From a virus, in the IMG/VR virus record IMGVR_UViG_3300045747_000182, positions 1 through 64,000 of that record: 64,000 bases of DNA; one strand, 5' to 3'. Made by a program: the position numbers and the translations under genes. The notes below the pieces were generated by a model. That model ran no database searches. It was not told the origin of the DNA and was given only the letters and a program-made list of their open reading frames with translations. Shown here one piece after another: positions 33,437-43,277 of this stretch (position 1 is the first letter of the stretch; each line of letters starts with the position of its first letter).

Positions 33437-33852
33437 AAATCTATCCTCATAACTGTGTATACTTCTTTGAATTCAGGAATATACTTGGGTAATACTTTGG
33501 CCCAACCTTTACGGCCCCATTGTTCAATTGATTTACAACCGCAATCTTTTGCGTATTGAATAATGGTTGGGAATACTTGTGCTTGTTCATCAAAGTTATC
33601 ACCGCTGAAGGCAATAATATGAAGTGTTTTATGTTGGCTGTATTGCAGGATTTCGGTGAGACCTACTCCGACAATATTACCTTCCGCAGTCATAACCGCC
33701 CAACATATTGCTTGGTTATTAAGACACTTACGAAGGTAGTCTGTCAGGGAAGATTCGCCCTGACCTGTTTCAATAACTCGGGTAAGATACTCTGAGATAC
33801 GATTCCAGTTAGAAGCTACCTGATCTTGGGTTAATGCGAAGATATTTGTCAT
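33433..33852 (-). CDS. GNAT acetyltransferase-like late protein, 139 aa
   Basis: The order of elements (AVMTAEGNIVGVGLTEIL, HIIAFSGDN, YAKDCGCKSIEQWGRKGWAKVL) fits a GNAT-type acyltransferase core. Proteins of this kind are commonly encoded among podophage tail and ejection genes, T7 gp13 being the example I have in mind. The acetyl-CoA loop is not obvious, so the fold may have become structural. It is coupled by short overlaps to both neighbours. Confidence 0.6.
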   Translation of the reverse strand: MTNIFALTQDQVASNWNRISEYLTRVIETGQGESSLTDYLRKCLNNQAICWAVMTAEGNIVGVGLTEILQYSQHKTLHIIAFSGDNFDEQAQVFPTIIQYAKDCGCKSIEQWGRKGWAKVLPKYIPEFKEVYTVMRIDL

Positions 33853-35246
33853 ATTGCAAAGTCCATTATGCTTATGTACCCATTAGCGTCAGGTGCTCCA
33901 TAAAGTTCAGCTATACCTGTACCAAGGGAATTTACTAAAGTACATTTCGTGGTTATCCTTATACTGAAACTTATACTATGACCTGCCCATATTACAGGCG
34001 TACCGTCTGAATAAGATAGAGTACCCGCAAAAGAATATCCCAGAGTTGAAAATGAATAAGGCATCTTTACGTTTGATGCTTGGTTCGGGGTAACAAAATA
34101 GTTTACATAGCTGGCTAATGGAGCAGGTACTGTGTAGAATCCGGTAACATATATGTAGGAACCTTTGGTATTATCGTACGCAATTACTTCTACTGTACCC
34201 GCGATCATTCTTTCTACTGTCCCATTCCAATATGCATTCAGAACCCCATGAGCATTAATAAGAAATTTACTACTGTTCATAGTAACAGGTGTTACTGTGC
34301 TCTGAGTAGATATTACTGTTGTTACAGGAAAGGTGGTAGTACCAGATACGGCAGCGTAAGTACTAAATGTTGTAGGTGTTAAAAAACCATTAATAGAAAG
34401 TACAGAACCGTTATTAACGACGTTACGATTAACGTCACCAAGGGCAAAAGTACCATTAGTCTTTATAAGAGCTCCGCTACCTGTCATGGTAGTACCACTA
34501 ATATTGGGTGCATCACCCACAATAATATTGTTTGCAGTAAGACTTCCTACTTTGAGTTTAGCTAAATAAGGTGGACCCCACGTAGTCAATCCAGTAGATG
34601 TATCGAATATACCATCAATTTGATACATAGTAGATCCCGGACTTAGGTAAGGAACAACCGAAGACCATGTTTCACCGCCGGACCAAGTATTAATTGGAGG
34701 CACCGATAATGATCCTGTTGAGGTATAAAAGGAGGGAGATGCCGATAGGTAATCAAACACCAAAGAGTAAGCTACTCTGGCAGACTGGGTAGCAATTGTG
34801 GATATCAGATTAAGATCGATTGCAACCCCACCATCAACACTATATAAAGTTCCTGGAGTTGTTATACTAATATAATAGTTAAATTGTCGTCCGGCTGTAA
34901 CAACATACCACAGACCGTACCCTGTACCAAACCCTCCGTTAGACGCCTCAATCCAAGTGTAGTCTGTTGGGTTTGTCGATTCAGTACTCAAGTCAGAGTT
35001 ATATATACCAAAGAACTTTTTTCCAGAGGGCGTATTAGCAAAACCAGTACCGACATTATCATCTGCATACTTAATATGCATATACCTGTAAGGGTATCCT
35101 GTGGCGGTACCTGCATTAGGATTGGTATATGAGCTGCTACTTCCACCACCTGTAGTGGTAACACCTGTATAACTGGACAGGGTTTCTCCAATATTATACA
35201 AGAATGAATCTAATTCTTGATCACCAGTTATAGGTGCTGTAAGCAT
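33849..35246 (-). CDS. Tail tip / fibre-like structural protein, 465 aa
   Basis: A beta-rich Ser/Thr/Gly/Tyr protein. The segment AKLKVGSLTANNIIVGD near residues 235-255 is a pattern seen in central tail-tip and receptor-binding proteins before their distal domains. ATG 35246 follows AAGGAG, and the frame is open ten codons further upstream. It probably forms part of the tail tip or a fibre. Confidence 0.6.
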   Translation of the reverse strand: MLTAPITGDQELDSFLYNIGETLSSYTGVTTTGGGSSSSYTNPNAGTATGYPYRYMHIKYADDNVGTGFANTPSGKKFFGIYNSDLSTESTNPTDYTWIEASNGGFGTGYGLWYVVTAGRQFNYYISITTPGTLYSVDGGVAIDLNLISTIATQSARVAYSLVFDYLSASPSFYTSTGSLSVPPINTWSGGETWSSVVPYLSPGSTMYQIDGIFDTSTGLTTWGPPYLAKLKVGSLTANNIIVGDAPNISGTTMTGSGALIKTNGTFALGDVNRNVVNNGSVLSINGFLTPTTFSTYAAVSGTTTFPVTTVISTQSTVTPVTMNSSKFLINAHGVLNAYWNGTVERMIAGTVEVIAYDNTKGSYIYVTGFYTVPAPLASYVNYFVTPNQASNVKMPYSFSTLGYSFAGTLSYSDGTPVIWAGHSISFSIRITTKCTLVNSLGTGIAELYGAPDANGYISIMDFAI

Positions 35247-35247
35247 G

Positions 35248-36786
35248 TTATCTCCTTGCTGTTGGCTTGGCGTCAATATACAAAGTAGGTATACGCCAGT
35301 AGTCCGTGGATGTTATCCGATAATTGATTAATCGACCTGACACTCGCGGGTCCACTTTATAGCTCTGGTTATTTTCTGCGGTCGGGTATATTGTGAAGGT
35401 ATCTTCAAGGCCACCGTTATCAACTGACAAGTCATAGTCTTTTGTATAATTATTCTGGCCTATAACCCTGATAGTTATTGCTGCAGTAGAAGGTACCCGA
35501 TCAAACAAAGGATAAAGAGAGCTTATAACCATATTATGCGATGGATCACCTACGTTAAGTTTTAGCCTTTCGACATACGAGGAATATCCTGCCAGAGCAG
35601 TTCCATCCCACATAGTATACACGTCATCCGTCTGCAGGGTCTGTGTTCCTGTAGTGGTCATATAAAGACGTTCTTTGCCGTACTGCCACGCGTTGGATAC
35701 ATTGGCCGGACCATTAAACACGTAAGTTGTATTACCAAGAGTTCTCTTTGTCCACGTCTTAGAAGCAAAGTTAAACACAAGAGCCATGTTGTTCGATGTA
35801 GATGACCCCATAGGGAAGCATATCCAGATCTCTTTGTACTGAGGGTTCTTTACGACAACTACCTTATTGATAGCTGCTTGATTAAGATTCCTGAAAAACC
35901 ATTTCTTTACACGGCCCTCTGCCAAGGATGTTATCTGTCCACTTCCGTTATGAGCGTATATATCGTTACGATCAACCACAAAATGATTGCCATCGTACTC
36001 AACAACGCAGTCAGTGTTAAGGATACCATAAGTATTGCTGTAGGGAGCAACGCGAGTAGTTCCAGCAATAGAGAGCATAGAAATACTGTCGCTAGAATAA
36101 ACGAACATGTTGCCCCTAAGAGTAAGCATATCAAGGACAGGTGATGTAGAGCTAATTTCGAATTCATCTGCGGTATCCGTGGTTAGTCCAGGTTGCCATA
36201 CGGTGGGTATACTTCCTGTAGCTGCTTGAACAGACACTCTGATAGTTCCCGGAGCATATGTTGTTACACCTCCAGAAACAAGCTTAAGGTTGGCAGCAAC
36301 CAAAGAGTAGTTAAGGGATCTGATTACTTTTGCAGTAACAGTAAGACCCCCAATATAGTTCCAGTTAGGTAGAGGCTGAAATGAAGATCCTGCTGAAGGG
36401 TCTCCGTAGAGACAGTACAAAGGTGTATTGACTCCATCATTAAGGATAATAGCAAAGCCACCATTAAAGGTACATCCCTGCCAGTCAGCTCCAACATAAG
36501 GAGCACCACCAGTAAACATTGTGGAGACACCTCCAGCAGCATTTACACGGACAATGTTACCGTCCTTAGCAAAGATATTATAGCCCTGATCAGGACGTCT
36601 CCAGTGGATACCATAGTCAGGAATTATCGCCACGGTTCTGGACAGGATTTCTCCCGTAGTGGTACTCACCGAAGAGTCATCAAAACGTACATTGAGTACA
36701 TCTGAGAATACGTTCGGTGGTAGCATCACGGAAGGAGGGTCCGGCGTGAACCCCCCTGAGCCAAGATCACTTACTGGTTGAGCCAT
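35248..36786 (-). CDS. Tail hub / nozzle-like beta-propeller candidate, 512 aa
   Basis: Begins with DLGSGGFTPDPPSVMLPPNV then FSDVLNVRFDDSSV, a start I associate with podophage proteins that read as repeated beta-sheet blades (tail nozzle or P22 gp10-like stabilisation proteins). Repeated Trp/Gly/Asn strand motifs run through the body (for example EYDGNHFVVDRNDIYAHNGS). By elimination it is the best candidate in the window for the tail tube nozzle next to the adaptor at 46,080. Confidence 0.6.
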   Translation of the reverse strand: MAQPVSDLGSGGFTPDPPSVMLPPNVFSDVLNVRFDDSSVSTTTGEILSRTVAIIPDYGIHWRRPDQGYNIFAKDGNIVRVNAAGGVSTMFTGGAPYVGADWQGCTFNGGFAIILNDGVNTPLYCLYGDPSAGSSFQPLPNWNYIGGLTVTAKVIRSLNYSLVAANLKLVSGGVTTYAPGTIRVSVQAATGSIPTVWQPGLTTDTADEFEISSTSPVLDMLTLRGNMFVYSSDSISMLSIAGTTRVAPYSNTYGILNTDCVVEYDGNHFVVDRNDIYAHNGSGQITSLAEGRVKKWFFRNLNQAAINKVVVVKNPQYKEIWICFPMGSSTSNNMALVFNFASKTWTKRTLGNTTYVFNGPANVSNAWQYGKERLYMTTTGTQTLQTDDVYTMWDGTALAGYSSYVERLKLNVGDPSHNMVISSLYPLFDRVPSTAAITIRVIGQNNYTKDYDLSVDNGGLEDTFTIYPTAENNQSYKVDPRVSGRLINYRITSTDYWRIPTLYIDAKPTARR

Positions 36787-37070
36787 TATTTATCCTTCAC
36801 TTTGATAACAATCTCTGCTTGTTTAACTCTGCCACCAAGGGTAGTAACGACTACCACAATAGTATAGCTCTGGCCATCAGTACCTCCTGATACCCACACC
36901 TTTACAACCCCATCGGGGTCTATTTCTGTGGATATCAGGTTGATACCTGCGCTTGCAGAACCTGTTACGGTCTCTGCAGAATCAGCAAGAGCTAAAAGCC
37001 AATTAACAAAAGAGATATCGTAGTCTTGCACCTCAATAGGTTGCTTATCGAACGTTGCGAGTATAGCCAT
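36786..37070 (-). CDS. Fibre-associated small beta protein, 94 aa
   Basis: Starts ILATFDKQPIEVQDYDISFV, followed by NWL and later VWVSGGTDGQSYTIVVVV. This is the pattern of a small phage family (Gp77-like, fibre-tail adaptor) found between fibre genes: an Ig-like sheet with a conserved SGGT turn. It overlaps the end of the long fibre gene by 26 bases and the hub gene by one base. Confidence 0.65.
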   Translation of the reverse strand: MAILATFDKQPIEVQDYDISFVNWLLALADSAETVTGSASAGINLISTEIDPDGVVKVWVSGGTDGQSYTIVVVVTTLGGRVKQAEIVIKVKDK

Positions 37071-40000
37071 TATAGTTTTCCTTTGGTACAGATACCTTGT
37101 TGTTTATTGGTTTGAGACTTGTTAAATAGATAGGGGTTGGTACACCCACAGAAACCCGAGGAGGTTTAACCGAAGTTAGATTAATCTGTTTAGGTACTTC
37201 GACCTTATACTTACTTGTACTGAATCCAAAACAGTACACTATTGTCTGATCATTTCCTGAGGTATTAATCTCAAAGCAGTCAGCAGACGTTAATACATGA
37301 CCCTGTATAATACTATTAATAGTACTACTTCCGGACTGTCCGCATAAGGCTCCGACTAGAGCATGATTCTGCGTAAGGGTATTTGCCGTGCTATTGTTGC
37401 TATTATTAGAATTTGCTGCAACAAGCGTACGAGATACTGTGACATTACCTGCACCTGAAGATGCATTCTGCGTCGAACCTGCAGCCACAAATGATTGTGA
37501 TTGTGATACTGCGTTTGCAGAACTGGTTGAGTACTGGTCTGCGTTTAGTTTTGTAAGCTGGTGATTTTGGGTTACAACGAGGCTACCTGTAGGGTTGTAA
37601 GTAACTACAATGATACCCTGACCGCCAGTTCCAAACGATGATTGGTCAGACAGTGTGCTTGCACCACCCCCACCGCCGCCATAGAGCCCACCATTTCCGG
37701 GCAATGCTGCTCCAAGATAAGAAATAGAGGCAGCACCGCCACCGCCACCACCACCAGAACCAACAGAACCCCATTCGGTACCGTTACCCCCATTACCACC
37801 TACGCCGCTATTAGATGAGTTACCAGCAGCACCAGCCAGACCACCAAGGCTGTTACCTCCGCGACCTCCTGCTCCGCCGGAATAGACTCCACCAACATTA
37901 ACAAAGCTTCCGGTTACACCATTAGCTCCTGCTCCGTTAGGTCCTGCTGCTCCACCACCGCCTGAGCCACCTGCATTGGACCCTCCGGCGTCATTACCTC
38001 CGACGTCACCACCTCCTCCGGCGTATTTAACGTCTCCAACACAAGCTGATATCTGAGAGCTGAACCCTGACCCCGCACGGTATCCACCCTTAGCTAGTAG
38101 CGTTGAAGTGGATTGGAAGTATGTGTCACCACCATTATTACTTTCTGCTGTGGTTGTAGGACCAACTGAGATACCTACTACATCTCCTGCGGTTAGACTT
38201 ACATTGCTTATTTTAGCGTAGCAACCACCGCCTCCAGCTTGTCCTACGTTAACGGCAGTAAACGGACTGGTACCCGAAGCACCAGCGCCAATAGCCTCAA
38301 CAGTACTTCCTGCAGAAGTCCAGTTAGAGGGTACCGTCCAAGACGTCAATGCAGTATTTGTAATTAATACTTGTACTGCAGAAGCTGGCGGTGCGCTTGA
38401 GGATGCTTGTTGATTACTTGAGCTTGCAAGCAGAGTAGATGCTTTGCTTACTATACCCGTTCCGGAGTTTGCACTTTGAGAACTACCTGCTCCAACAAGT
38501 ATAACGTTGTTACCAACGATATTAGTTGTGCAATAATTTACCTGAGACGCAGTAGCAGATACCACCAGATGATTTTGGGTAATAGCGCCTGATCCGGACA
38601 AATTGTACTGATAGCTGTTAGACCAATCAGTGACTACAAGAGTCTGATTGCGGAATACCGTTATAGATCCTGTGCCGGATGTTGCTGTTTGAGTAGAGTC
38701 TGCAGCCACCAACTGAGGTACACCCATAACACCTGTGCCTGACGAAGCCGACTGCGATAAGTCTGCTTTGACAAGGATATGGTTCTGAGTTACTGCAGCA
38801 GTTCCAGAGGATGCAGCCTGATCTGAGTTTGCAGATACAAGAGTTATACCTGAAGACGACTGGCTAATGACTCCTGTGCCAGAAGTCTGGTTTTGGGTAC
38901 TGTTTGCAAAGACAAGTAACTGAACCTGAGTTACTACACCAGTGCCTGAGGTAGAAGCCTCTGAAACGTTTGCTGCCACAAGTATTTGCACTTGTGTTAC
39001 TGCTCCGGTTCCTGAGGTTTGATCCTGTGTGGATGTTGCAGCAACAAGACCGTTACCAGCCGTTATTACTCCGGTTCCAGACGTTGCTGACTGACTTGAA
39101 CCTGCACCAACCAATATATGGTTTTGGGTTACTACACCAGTCCCTGAAGTAGAAGCTTCAGAGGAGTTGGCATGAACTAGTACATGATTCTGAGTTACTG
39201 TTCCTGTACCCGAAGTTTGGTCTTGAGTACTATTTGCTACAACAAGAGACCCAATAACAGAGATAACACCAGTACCCGAGGTGGACGCCTGTGTGGAGTC
39301 TGCCTTTACAAGTATATGGTTTTGAGCTACTGTTCCGGTTCCTGAAGTAGAATCCTCTGAAGAATTAGCCGATACAAGAATCTGTACCTGTGTTACTACG
39401 CCAGTACCTGAAGTGGATGCCTGTAACGAATCTGCTTTAACCAACGAATGATTCTGCGATATTGTTACTGCGGAACTGGTTGGTGCCTGAGAAGCACCTG
39501 ATCCAACCATTATCTGCGTTTGGATTATGTTTGCAGTACCCGAGGTTTGATCCTGCGTACTGTTAGCTGAAACGAGAGTTACACCTGAAGATGCCTGAGA
39601 GATAATACCTGTACCAGAAGTTGCAGACTGTGATGCCGGAGCACCAACAAGAAGCTGATTCTGAGTTATAGCTCCAGTGCCTGAGGTAGAAGCTTCGGAA
39701 ACATTAACCGATACAAGGATCTGTACTTGTGATACTGTTCCAGTTCCTGACGTTGCTGCTTGATTTGAAGGGCTTGCTACAAGAGCCGAGCCCGAGGTTG
39801 CTCCTCCAATAAGCTCATAAGAGAACCATGCTGCAGGAACTTGTGTGCTGTCAAAGAAAGTTTCATACCGTAGTAACTCATCAAATACACCTACTTTATC
39901 CGTGGGTGTAGGTGGCGTTACTGATACGTATGTTATTGGTGTTGGATTAGATAAACCACCACCGTTAGTTGTACTGATCGTCTTGGCACCAACGCTGGCA

Positions 40001-40815
40001 GGGGTATAAGTGAAGGTTCCTGTGGGAGACCCTGTGCTGATACCTACCGTTGTAGGCGTGAAGGTTCCTCCACCTGCACCATCGTTAGGCGTTACTACGA
40101 CAGTACCTGATATTGGACCATTTGCGCCGACTGTAAAGTTTGTGGATGCTACACTTACGTTACCTGTTGTAGGTCCTGTGAGAGTAGTGGCAGTTGCCCC
40201 ACCATCGGCAAAGGTGGCAATAGCAACAGACCACTGATCGGCAGAAGTCAGCGTTCCCCAAGATGCTGTTTGCGTACCTGTGGCAGAAACAATTTTGTAG
40301 TCAGCAGCGAGCGATGTGTTGGTTGATATGCTCCCTGCGCTGGTATACCCCGTTGCAGGGATTGTTGCGCCAGTACGCGATAGTGAGTCATCGCCCCAAA
40401 CTGCAAATACAACTTCTGATGCAGTTGTTGTAGCAGCTGTCGGGCCGATTGTTGGGTTTGCCCCAAAAGCACCACCACCCAAGGATTTATCTACAGCAGC
40501 AAGCGCGGTCCACTCCGTTAGTACACCACCCAAAGAATCATTGGTGTTGTTAGGAGTGATGGTAATGGTTGTGCTGCCAGCCGCTACACCATCAAGTCTC
40601 CAGATGCTGACTGCATTGTGGAATGCTACAACATTTCCAGAGACAACCTGCGACCAAGTACCACCACCGCTAACAGTGGGTATACCTGTACCTGTGCCGT
40701 TGTTATATTCCGAGATTGCAAGTAGCAGTGTGCTCCCTGCGGTCAGCGTCTTGGTTAAGGCAAGGTTACCCGTTGCTGAGTTACCTGTAACGGGAGCGCC
40801 GATGATTGTTGGCAT
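37045..40815 (-). CDS. Long repeat-containing fibre protein, 1256 aa
   Basis: The N-terminal 200 residues look like a lectin- or jelly-roll-like domain, followed by an Ig-like domain near 205-300. Residues about 350-820 consist of 21 units of 22-25 residues with the consensus SxQxxTSGTGxVxQNHxLVxA. Next is a glycine-rich domain typical of phage fibre tips (GGGGG runs near 950-1080), then four or five more repeat units and a Pro/Val/Lys C-terminus. It is the largest fibre and the probable host-contact structure. Confidence 0.75.
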   Translation of the reverse strand: MPTIIGAPVTGNSATGNLALTKTLTAGSTLLLAISEYNNGTGTGIPTVSGGGTWSQVVSGNVVAFHNAVSIWRLDGVAAGSTTITITPNNTNDSLGGVLTEWTALAAVDKSLGGGAFGANPTIGPTAATTTASEVVFAVWGDDSLSRTGATIPATGYTSAGSISTNTSLAADYKIVSATGTQTASWGTLTSADQWSVAIATFADGGATATTLTGPTTGNVSVASTNFTVGANGPISGTVVVTPNDGAGGGTFTPTTVGISTGSPTGTFTYTPASVGAKTISTTNGGGLSNPTPITYVSVTPPTPTDKVGVFDELLRYETFFDSTQVPAAWFSYELIGGATSGSALVASPSNQAATSGTGTVSQVQILVSVNVSEASTSGTGAITQNQLLVGAPASQSATSGTGIISQASSGVTLVSANSTQDQTSGTANIIQTQIMVGSGASQAPTSSAVTISQNHSLVKADSLQASTSGTGVVTQVQILVSANSSEDSTSGTGTVAQNHILVKADSTQASTSGTGVISVIGSLVVANSTQDQTSGTGTVTQNHVLVHANSSEASTSGTGVVTQNHILVGAGSSQSATSGTGVITAGNGLVAATSTQDQTSGTGAVTQVQILVAANVSEASTSGTGVVTQVQLLVFANSTQNQTSGTGVISQSSSGITLVSANSDQAASSGTAAVTQNHILVKADLSQSASSGTGVMGVPQLVAADSTQTATSGTGSITVFRNQTLVVTDWSNSYQYNLSGSGAITQNHLVVSATASQVNYCTTNIVGNNVILVGAGSSQSANSGTGIVSKASTLLASSSNQQASSSAPPASAVQVLITNTALTSWTVPSNWTSAGSTVEAIGAGASGTSPFTAVNVGQAGGGGCYAKISNVSLTAGDVVGISVGPTTTAESNNGGDTYFQSTSTLLAKGGYRAGSGFSSQISACVGDVKYAGGGGDVGGNDAGGSNAGGSGGGGAAGPNGAGANGVTGSFVNVGGVYSGGAGGRGGNSLGGLAGAAGNSSNSGVGGNGGNGTEWGSVGSGGGGGGGAASISYLGAALPGNGGLYGGGGGGASTLSDQSSFGTGGQGIIVVTYNPTGSLVVTQNHQLTKLNADQYSTSSANAVSQSQSFVAAGSTQNASSGAGNVTVSRTLVAANSNNSNNSTANTLTQNHALVGALCGQSGSSTINSIIQGHVLTSADCFEINTSGNDQTIVYCFGFSTSKYKVEVPKQINLTSVKPPRVSVGVPTPIYLTSLKPINNKVSVPKENYNGYTRNVR
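38356..39768 (-). repeat. 21 tandem 22-residue repeats in the fibre gene
   Basis: Units such as NSTQDQTSGTGTVTQNHVLV and NSSEASTSGTGVVTQNHILV alternate along the protein with little change in length. A few further units follow the glycine-rich domain (37,230-37,600). The codons differ between copies, so the array is held at protein level rather than being recently amplified. Confidence 0.9.
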
Positions 40816-40847
40816 AAGTTACTCCCTGTAATTACAAACCGTTAACA

Positions 40848-41246
40848 TTAGGTGCCAAGTATTTCTGCTACCCTTGTTTGAGCTATCAATCCAAGACTTG
40901 CAATAAACGTAACACCACTAATAATATCAGGATCATCAAGATGAACCTGCTCCGCTACTGACAAGTCAGAGAGCATTGTGCGCATTGCTGCTCTTGCTTC
41001 CAAAGGAAGTAATAAACTTTCAGGAGCGTTGTCTATAGAGATGCGCTCCAAAGCAGTAAATAACCTGCGGAACTCCAACCTACTCATTACTTTACCAATA
41101 ACTGGTGTAGAGGTAGGAGCAGGTTGGCTTTCCAGTTGTTCACTGAAGTTTAACTCAGGGTACATATCCTGCAGTGTTTGAAGGTAGTCAGGGTCAATGC
41201 TGACACAGACTTCGGTTATACCATTTTTAGTGCCAACCAGTATCAT
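40848..41246 (-). CDS. Unknown protein between fibre genes, 132 aa
   Basis: An N-terminal strand region (ILVGTKNGITEVCVSIDPDY) is followed by helices. Proteins of this size next to phage fibre genes often act as fibre assembly factors. I cannot confirm the family. It ends 32 bases before the long fibre gene starts. Confidence 0.55.
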   Translation of the reverse strand: MILVGTKNGITEVCVSIDPDYLQTLQDMYPELNFSEQLESQPAPTSTPVIGKVMSRLEFRRLFTALERISIDNAPESLLLPLEARAAMRTMLSDLSVAEQVHLDDPDIISGVTFIASLGLIAQTRVAEILGT

Positions 41247-41248
41247 TG

Positions 41249-42436
41249 TTATTTCTCCATCACAGCTAAAGAACCACTGAAGAATGTCGCCGTAGCAGCA
41301 GAAGCAAGTATGTTATGTAGCATGCATGTACCGTTATAAAGTCTTATTCCGGGAGCGCCAATTGTTTTAGGTGTAGATACGTTGACTACTGCAGTACCAA
41401 TTTTACTGATATCGCGGCAGATCATCATACTGATAGAACCTGTAACCAGAGAAGTACCAAGAGTAACTGACTGAATAGACTGAACACCCTTGTCTCCGGC
41501 GGCGAGCTGGAACCATACGATAGTACCGATAACGGGTGTAGCAGGTATTTGTGATCCTGCAATAGCCGACAGTGTGGCTGTTCGCCCTGCTGTACCTGCA
41601 CTATTAGTGTAGCTAACTGTTGTATTTGCAATTGCAGCAGCGTTGGTTGCTGCAGCTGTAAACAACATTGCAATAGTACAGCCCTCACCAGACGTTGCAC
41701 CGTTAACATCTCTAGGAGGAAGTGTTGGTGTGGTTATAGCTTGGGCCGTAATGGTAGTTACTACCAGACCAGAGTTCACCCATAGTACATCAAAAAAGTC
41801 ATTGGTGTGAACTACACTTGCGGCCATTTCAAGGGCAGTCAAATAGTTAGCGCCTGTAGAAGCATTTGGGATGGGGATACATCCGAAGTCAGCTGTGGTG
41901 GTACCATCAGTAACACGGCCATTAACTCCGGGCGTTCCGGGGGCCCATGCTCCGGGATAACCTGCATCTTTAGAGGTACAATACCAGCATCCGGCAACGT
42001 CAGGGGCTGTACTTGTCTTCATAAAGCCAATATTCATGCCGTTATAGTTTCCGAGTCCTGACGGAGGATACTCAGCGCCGTTCTGATCACGGTGAACCCA
42101 TGAGCCATCTTCCCGATAACCCATGTTTTCTCCGGGCAATAACGGGAACTGCATAAGCTCAACAGAGTTAGTACCATCAAAGTGTTCTACACCAACAACG
42201 CAGGAAGTTTCTGTACTGTTATTAGTGATGTATATAGCTCGTACGTTTCGTTGAGCACCGGAGGCAGGGCTACCAACAATTGTTGTTGTAGCCGCAGTAG
42301 TAATACGAGTATTAGTTCGTGCGGGTGTGATTGTTGTACCGTTCACATCTACATAGCTAGCATGCACCTCAATGGTTGACGTAGCAGTAGCAGTAGTGAT
42401 ACGGATGATGTCACTTATTGAGGTTAGTAGTAGCAT
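41249..42436 (-). CDS. Unknown structural protein, Thr/Ala-rich, 395 aa
   Basis: A beta-rich sequence with many Thr, Ala and Gly, including YITNNSTETSCVVGVEHFDG and FPLLPGENMGYREDGSWVH. Located with tail genes and directly after a small partner gene at 42,442, a pairing I believe recurs in related phages. Decoration, spike or fibre component is the likely role. The start codon at 42,436 lies close to the AT-rich sequence ACCTAATACATATG. Confidence 0.55.
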   Translation of the reverse strand: MLLLTSISDIIRITTATATSTIEVHASYVDVNGTTITPARTNTRITTAATTTIVGSPASGAQRNVRAIYITNNSTETSCVVGVEHFDGTNSVELMQFPLLPGENMGYREDGSWVHRDQNGAEYPPSGLGNYNGMNIGFMKTSTAPDVAGCWYCTSKDAGYPGAWAPGTPGVNGRVTDGTTTADFGCIPIPNASTGANYLTALEMAASVVHTNDFFDVLWVNSGLVVTTITAQAITTPTLPPRDVNGATSGEGCTIAMLFTAAATNAAAIANTTVSYTNSAGTAGRTATLSAIAGSQIPATPVIGTIVWFQLAAGDKGVQSIQSVTLGTSLVTGSISMMICRDISKIGTAVVNVSTPKTIGAPGIRLYNGTCMLHNILASAATATFFSGSLAVMEK

Positions 42437-42441
42437 ATGTA

Positions 42442-42828
42442 TTAGGTAGGTTGGTTAGAGGTATATACTGGGCCAGGGAAGGTCAGAGTATTACCAGAAG
42501 TAATTGCTTGGTTAGACGTTTCATCAGTAACCCAAATAACGTTTGCAGTACCGTCCGTGAAAGCAATATGCAGGTCAGGAGTACCAGTAGCAGAAGCCGT
42601 GGCTGTTGCAGTCTTACCAGCAGCTACCGTCAATGTGCGGTTAGAGCCTGAAGAAGCAAGAGTGTAGTCACCTGACACCATTGCAACACCTGCGTTAAGT
42701 TTATTTGCCGTTACAGTTGCGTAAGAGTCTCCTGCAGCGTATGCAGAGATAAGCAACATTGTAGATGCATTAGTTTTGATGTCATTCAGACCACTGTCCA
42801 AGACACCTGAGCGTACCCATTTTGCCAT
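42442..42828 (-). CDS. Small structural protein, Thr/Ala-rich, 128 aa
   Basis: Starts AKWVRSGVLDSGLNDIKTNA and continues as a beta-rich Ala/Thr protein. It overlaps the endolysin gene by one base and precedes the 395-residue structural gene. Probably a virion component encoded with it. The function is not known. Confidence 0.6.
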   Translation of the reverse strand: MAKWVRSGVLDSGLNDIKTNASTMLLISAYAAGDSYATVTANKLNAGVAMVSGDYTLASSGSNRTLTVAAGKTATATASATGTPDLHIAFTDGTANVIWVTDETSNQAITSGNTLTFPGPVYTSNQPT

Positions 42829-43277
42829 TATATTTTCCTTTGTTTAATTAACAGAGCTTCTGCCTGTCTGCGCAGGACAAGTCCCGCAAGTATTTTACCG
42901 CCACCACGATTCCATTTAAGGATCTCGAGTATGGCTTCATCCCATTGTTCTGCATTAATTTTTCTGCGCAGAGTTGATGTCTGTAGACGTCCTGATCCAA
43001 GATTATATACGAAGTCAATCAAAGCATTAAGTATATTAATGTCAGTTAACTTAGGGCATAATCTCAGAACAGAGGACAGACATTTACGTAATTCTATATC
43101 AAGCCAAGATACGGCCTGATCCATTGTACATGGAGGGTCCTGAAGGGTTACTCTGCGACCATCCGGATAAAATGTTGTTCCAAAACCTATTGTAGGTACT
43201 CCGGCTGGACATAGGTAGGGTTTAGATTTGAACCCTTCAAACCTCACACAAAGTGCTTTTGCGGGTTCAGTATCCAT
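42828..43277 (-). CDS. Endolysin, GH24 (T4/P22 lysozyme type), 149 aa
   Basis: The catalytic triad is visible at the start: Glu14 in RFEGFKSK, Cys23 in YLCPAG and Thr29 in VPTIGFGTT, with the spacing of P22-type lysozymes. The C-terminal helices include ALIDFVYNLGSG, also typical. There is no signal peptide, so release needs a holin, which is probably encoded just upstream. It cleaves the glycan strands of peptidoglycan at lysis. Confidence 0.9.
   Translation of the reverse strand: MDTEPAKALCVRFEGFKSKPYLCPAGVPTIGFGTTFYPDGRRVTLQDPPCTMDQAVSWLDIELRKCLSSVLRLCPKLTDINILNALIDFVYNLGSGRLQTSTLRRKINAEQWDEAILEILKWNRGGGKILAGLVLRRQAEALLIKQRKI

Noticed and set aside
40316-40831. Open frame of 171 codons on the plus strand
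   Set aside because: Antisense to the N-terminal part of the long fibre gene. Its Val/Pro/Ala-rich composition is the mirror of the Thr/Gly codons of that gene.
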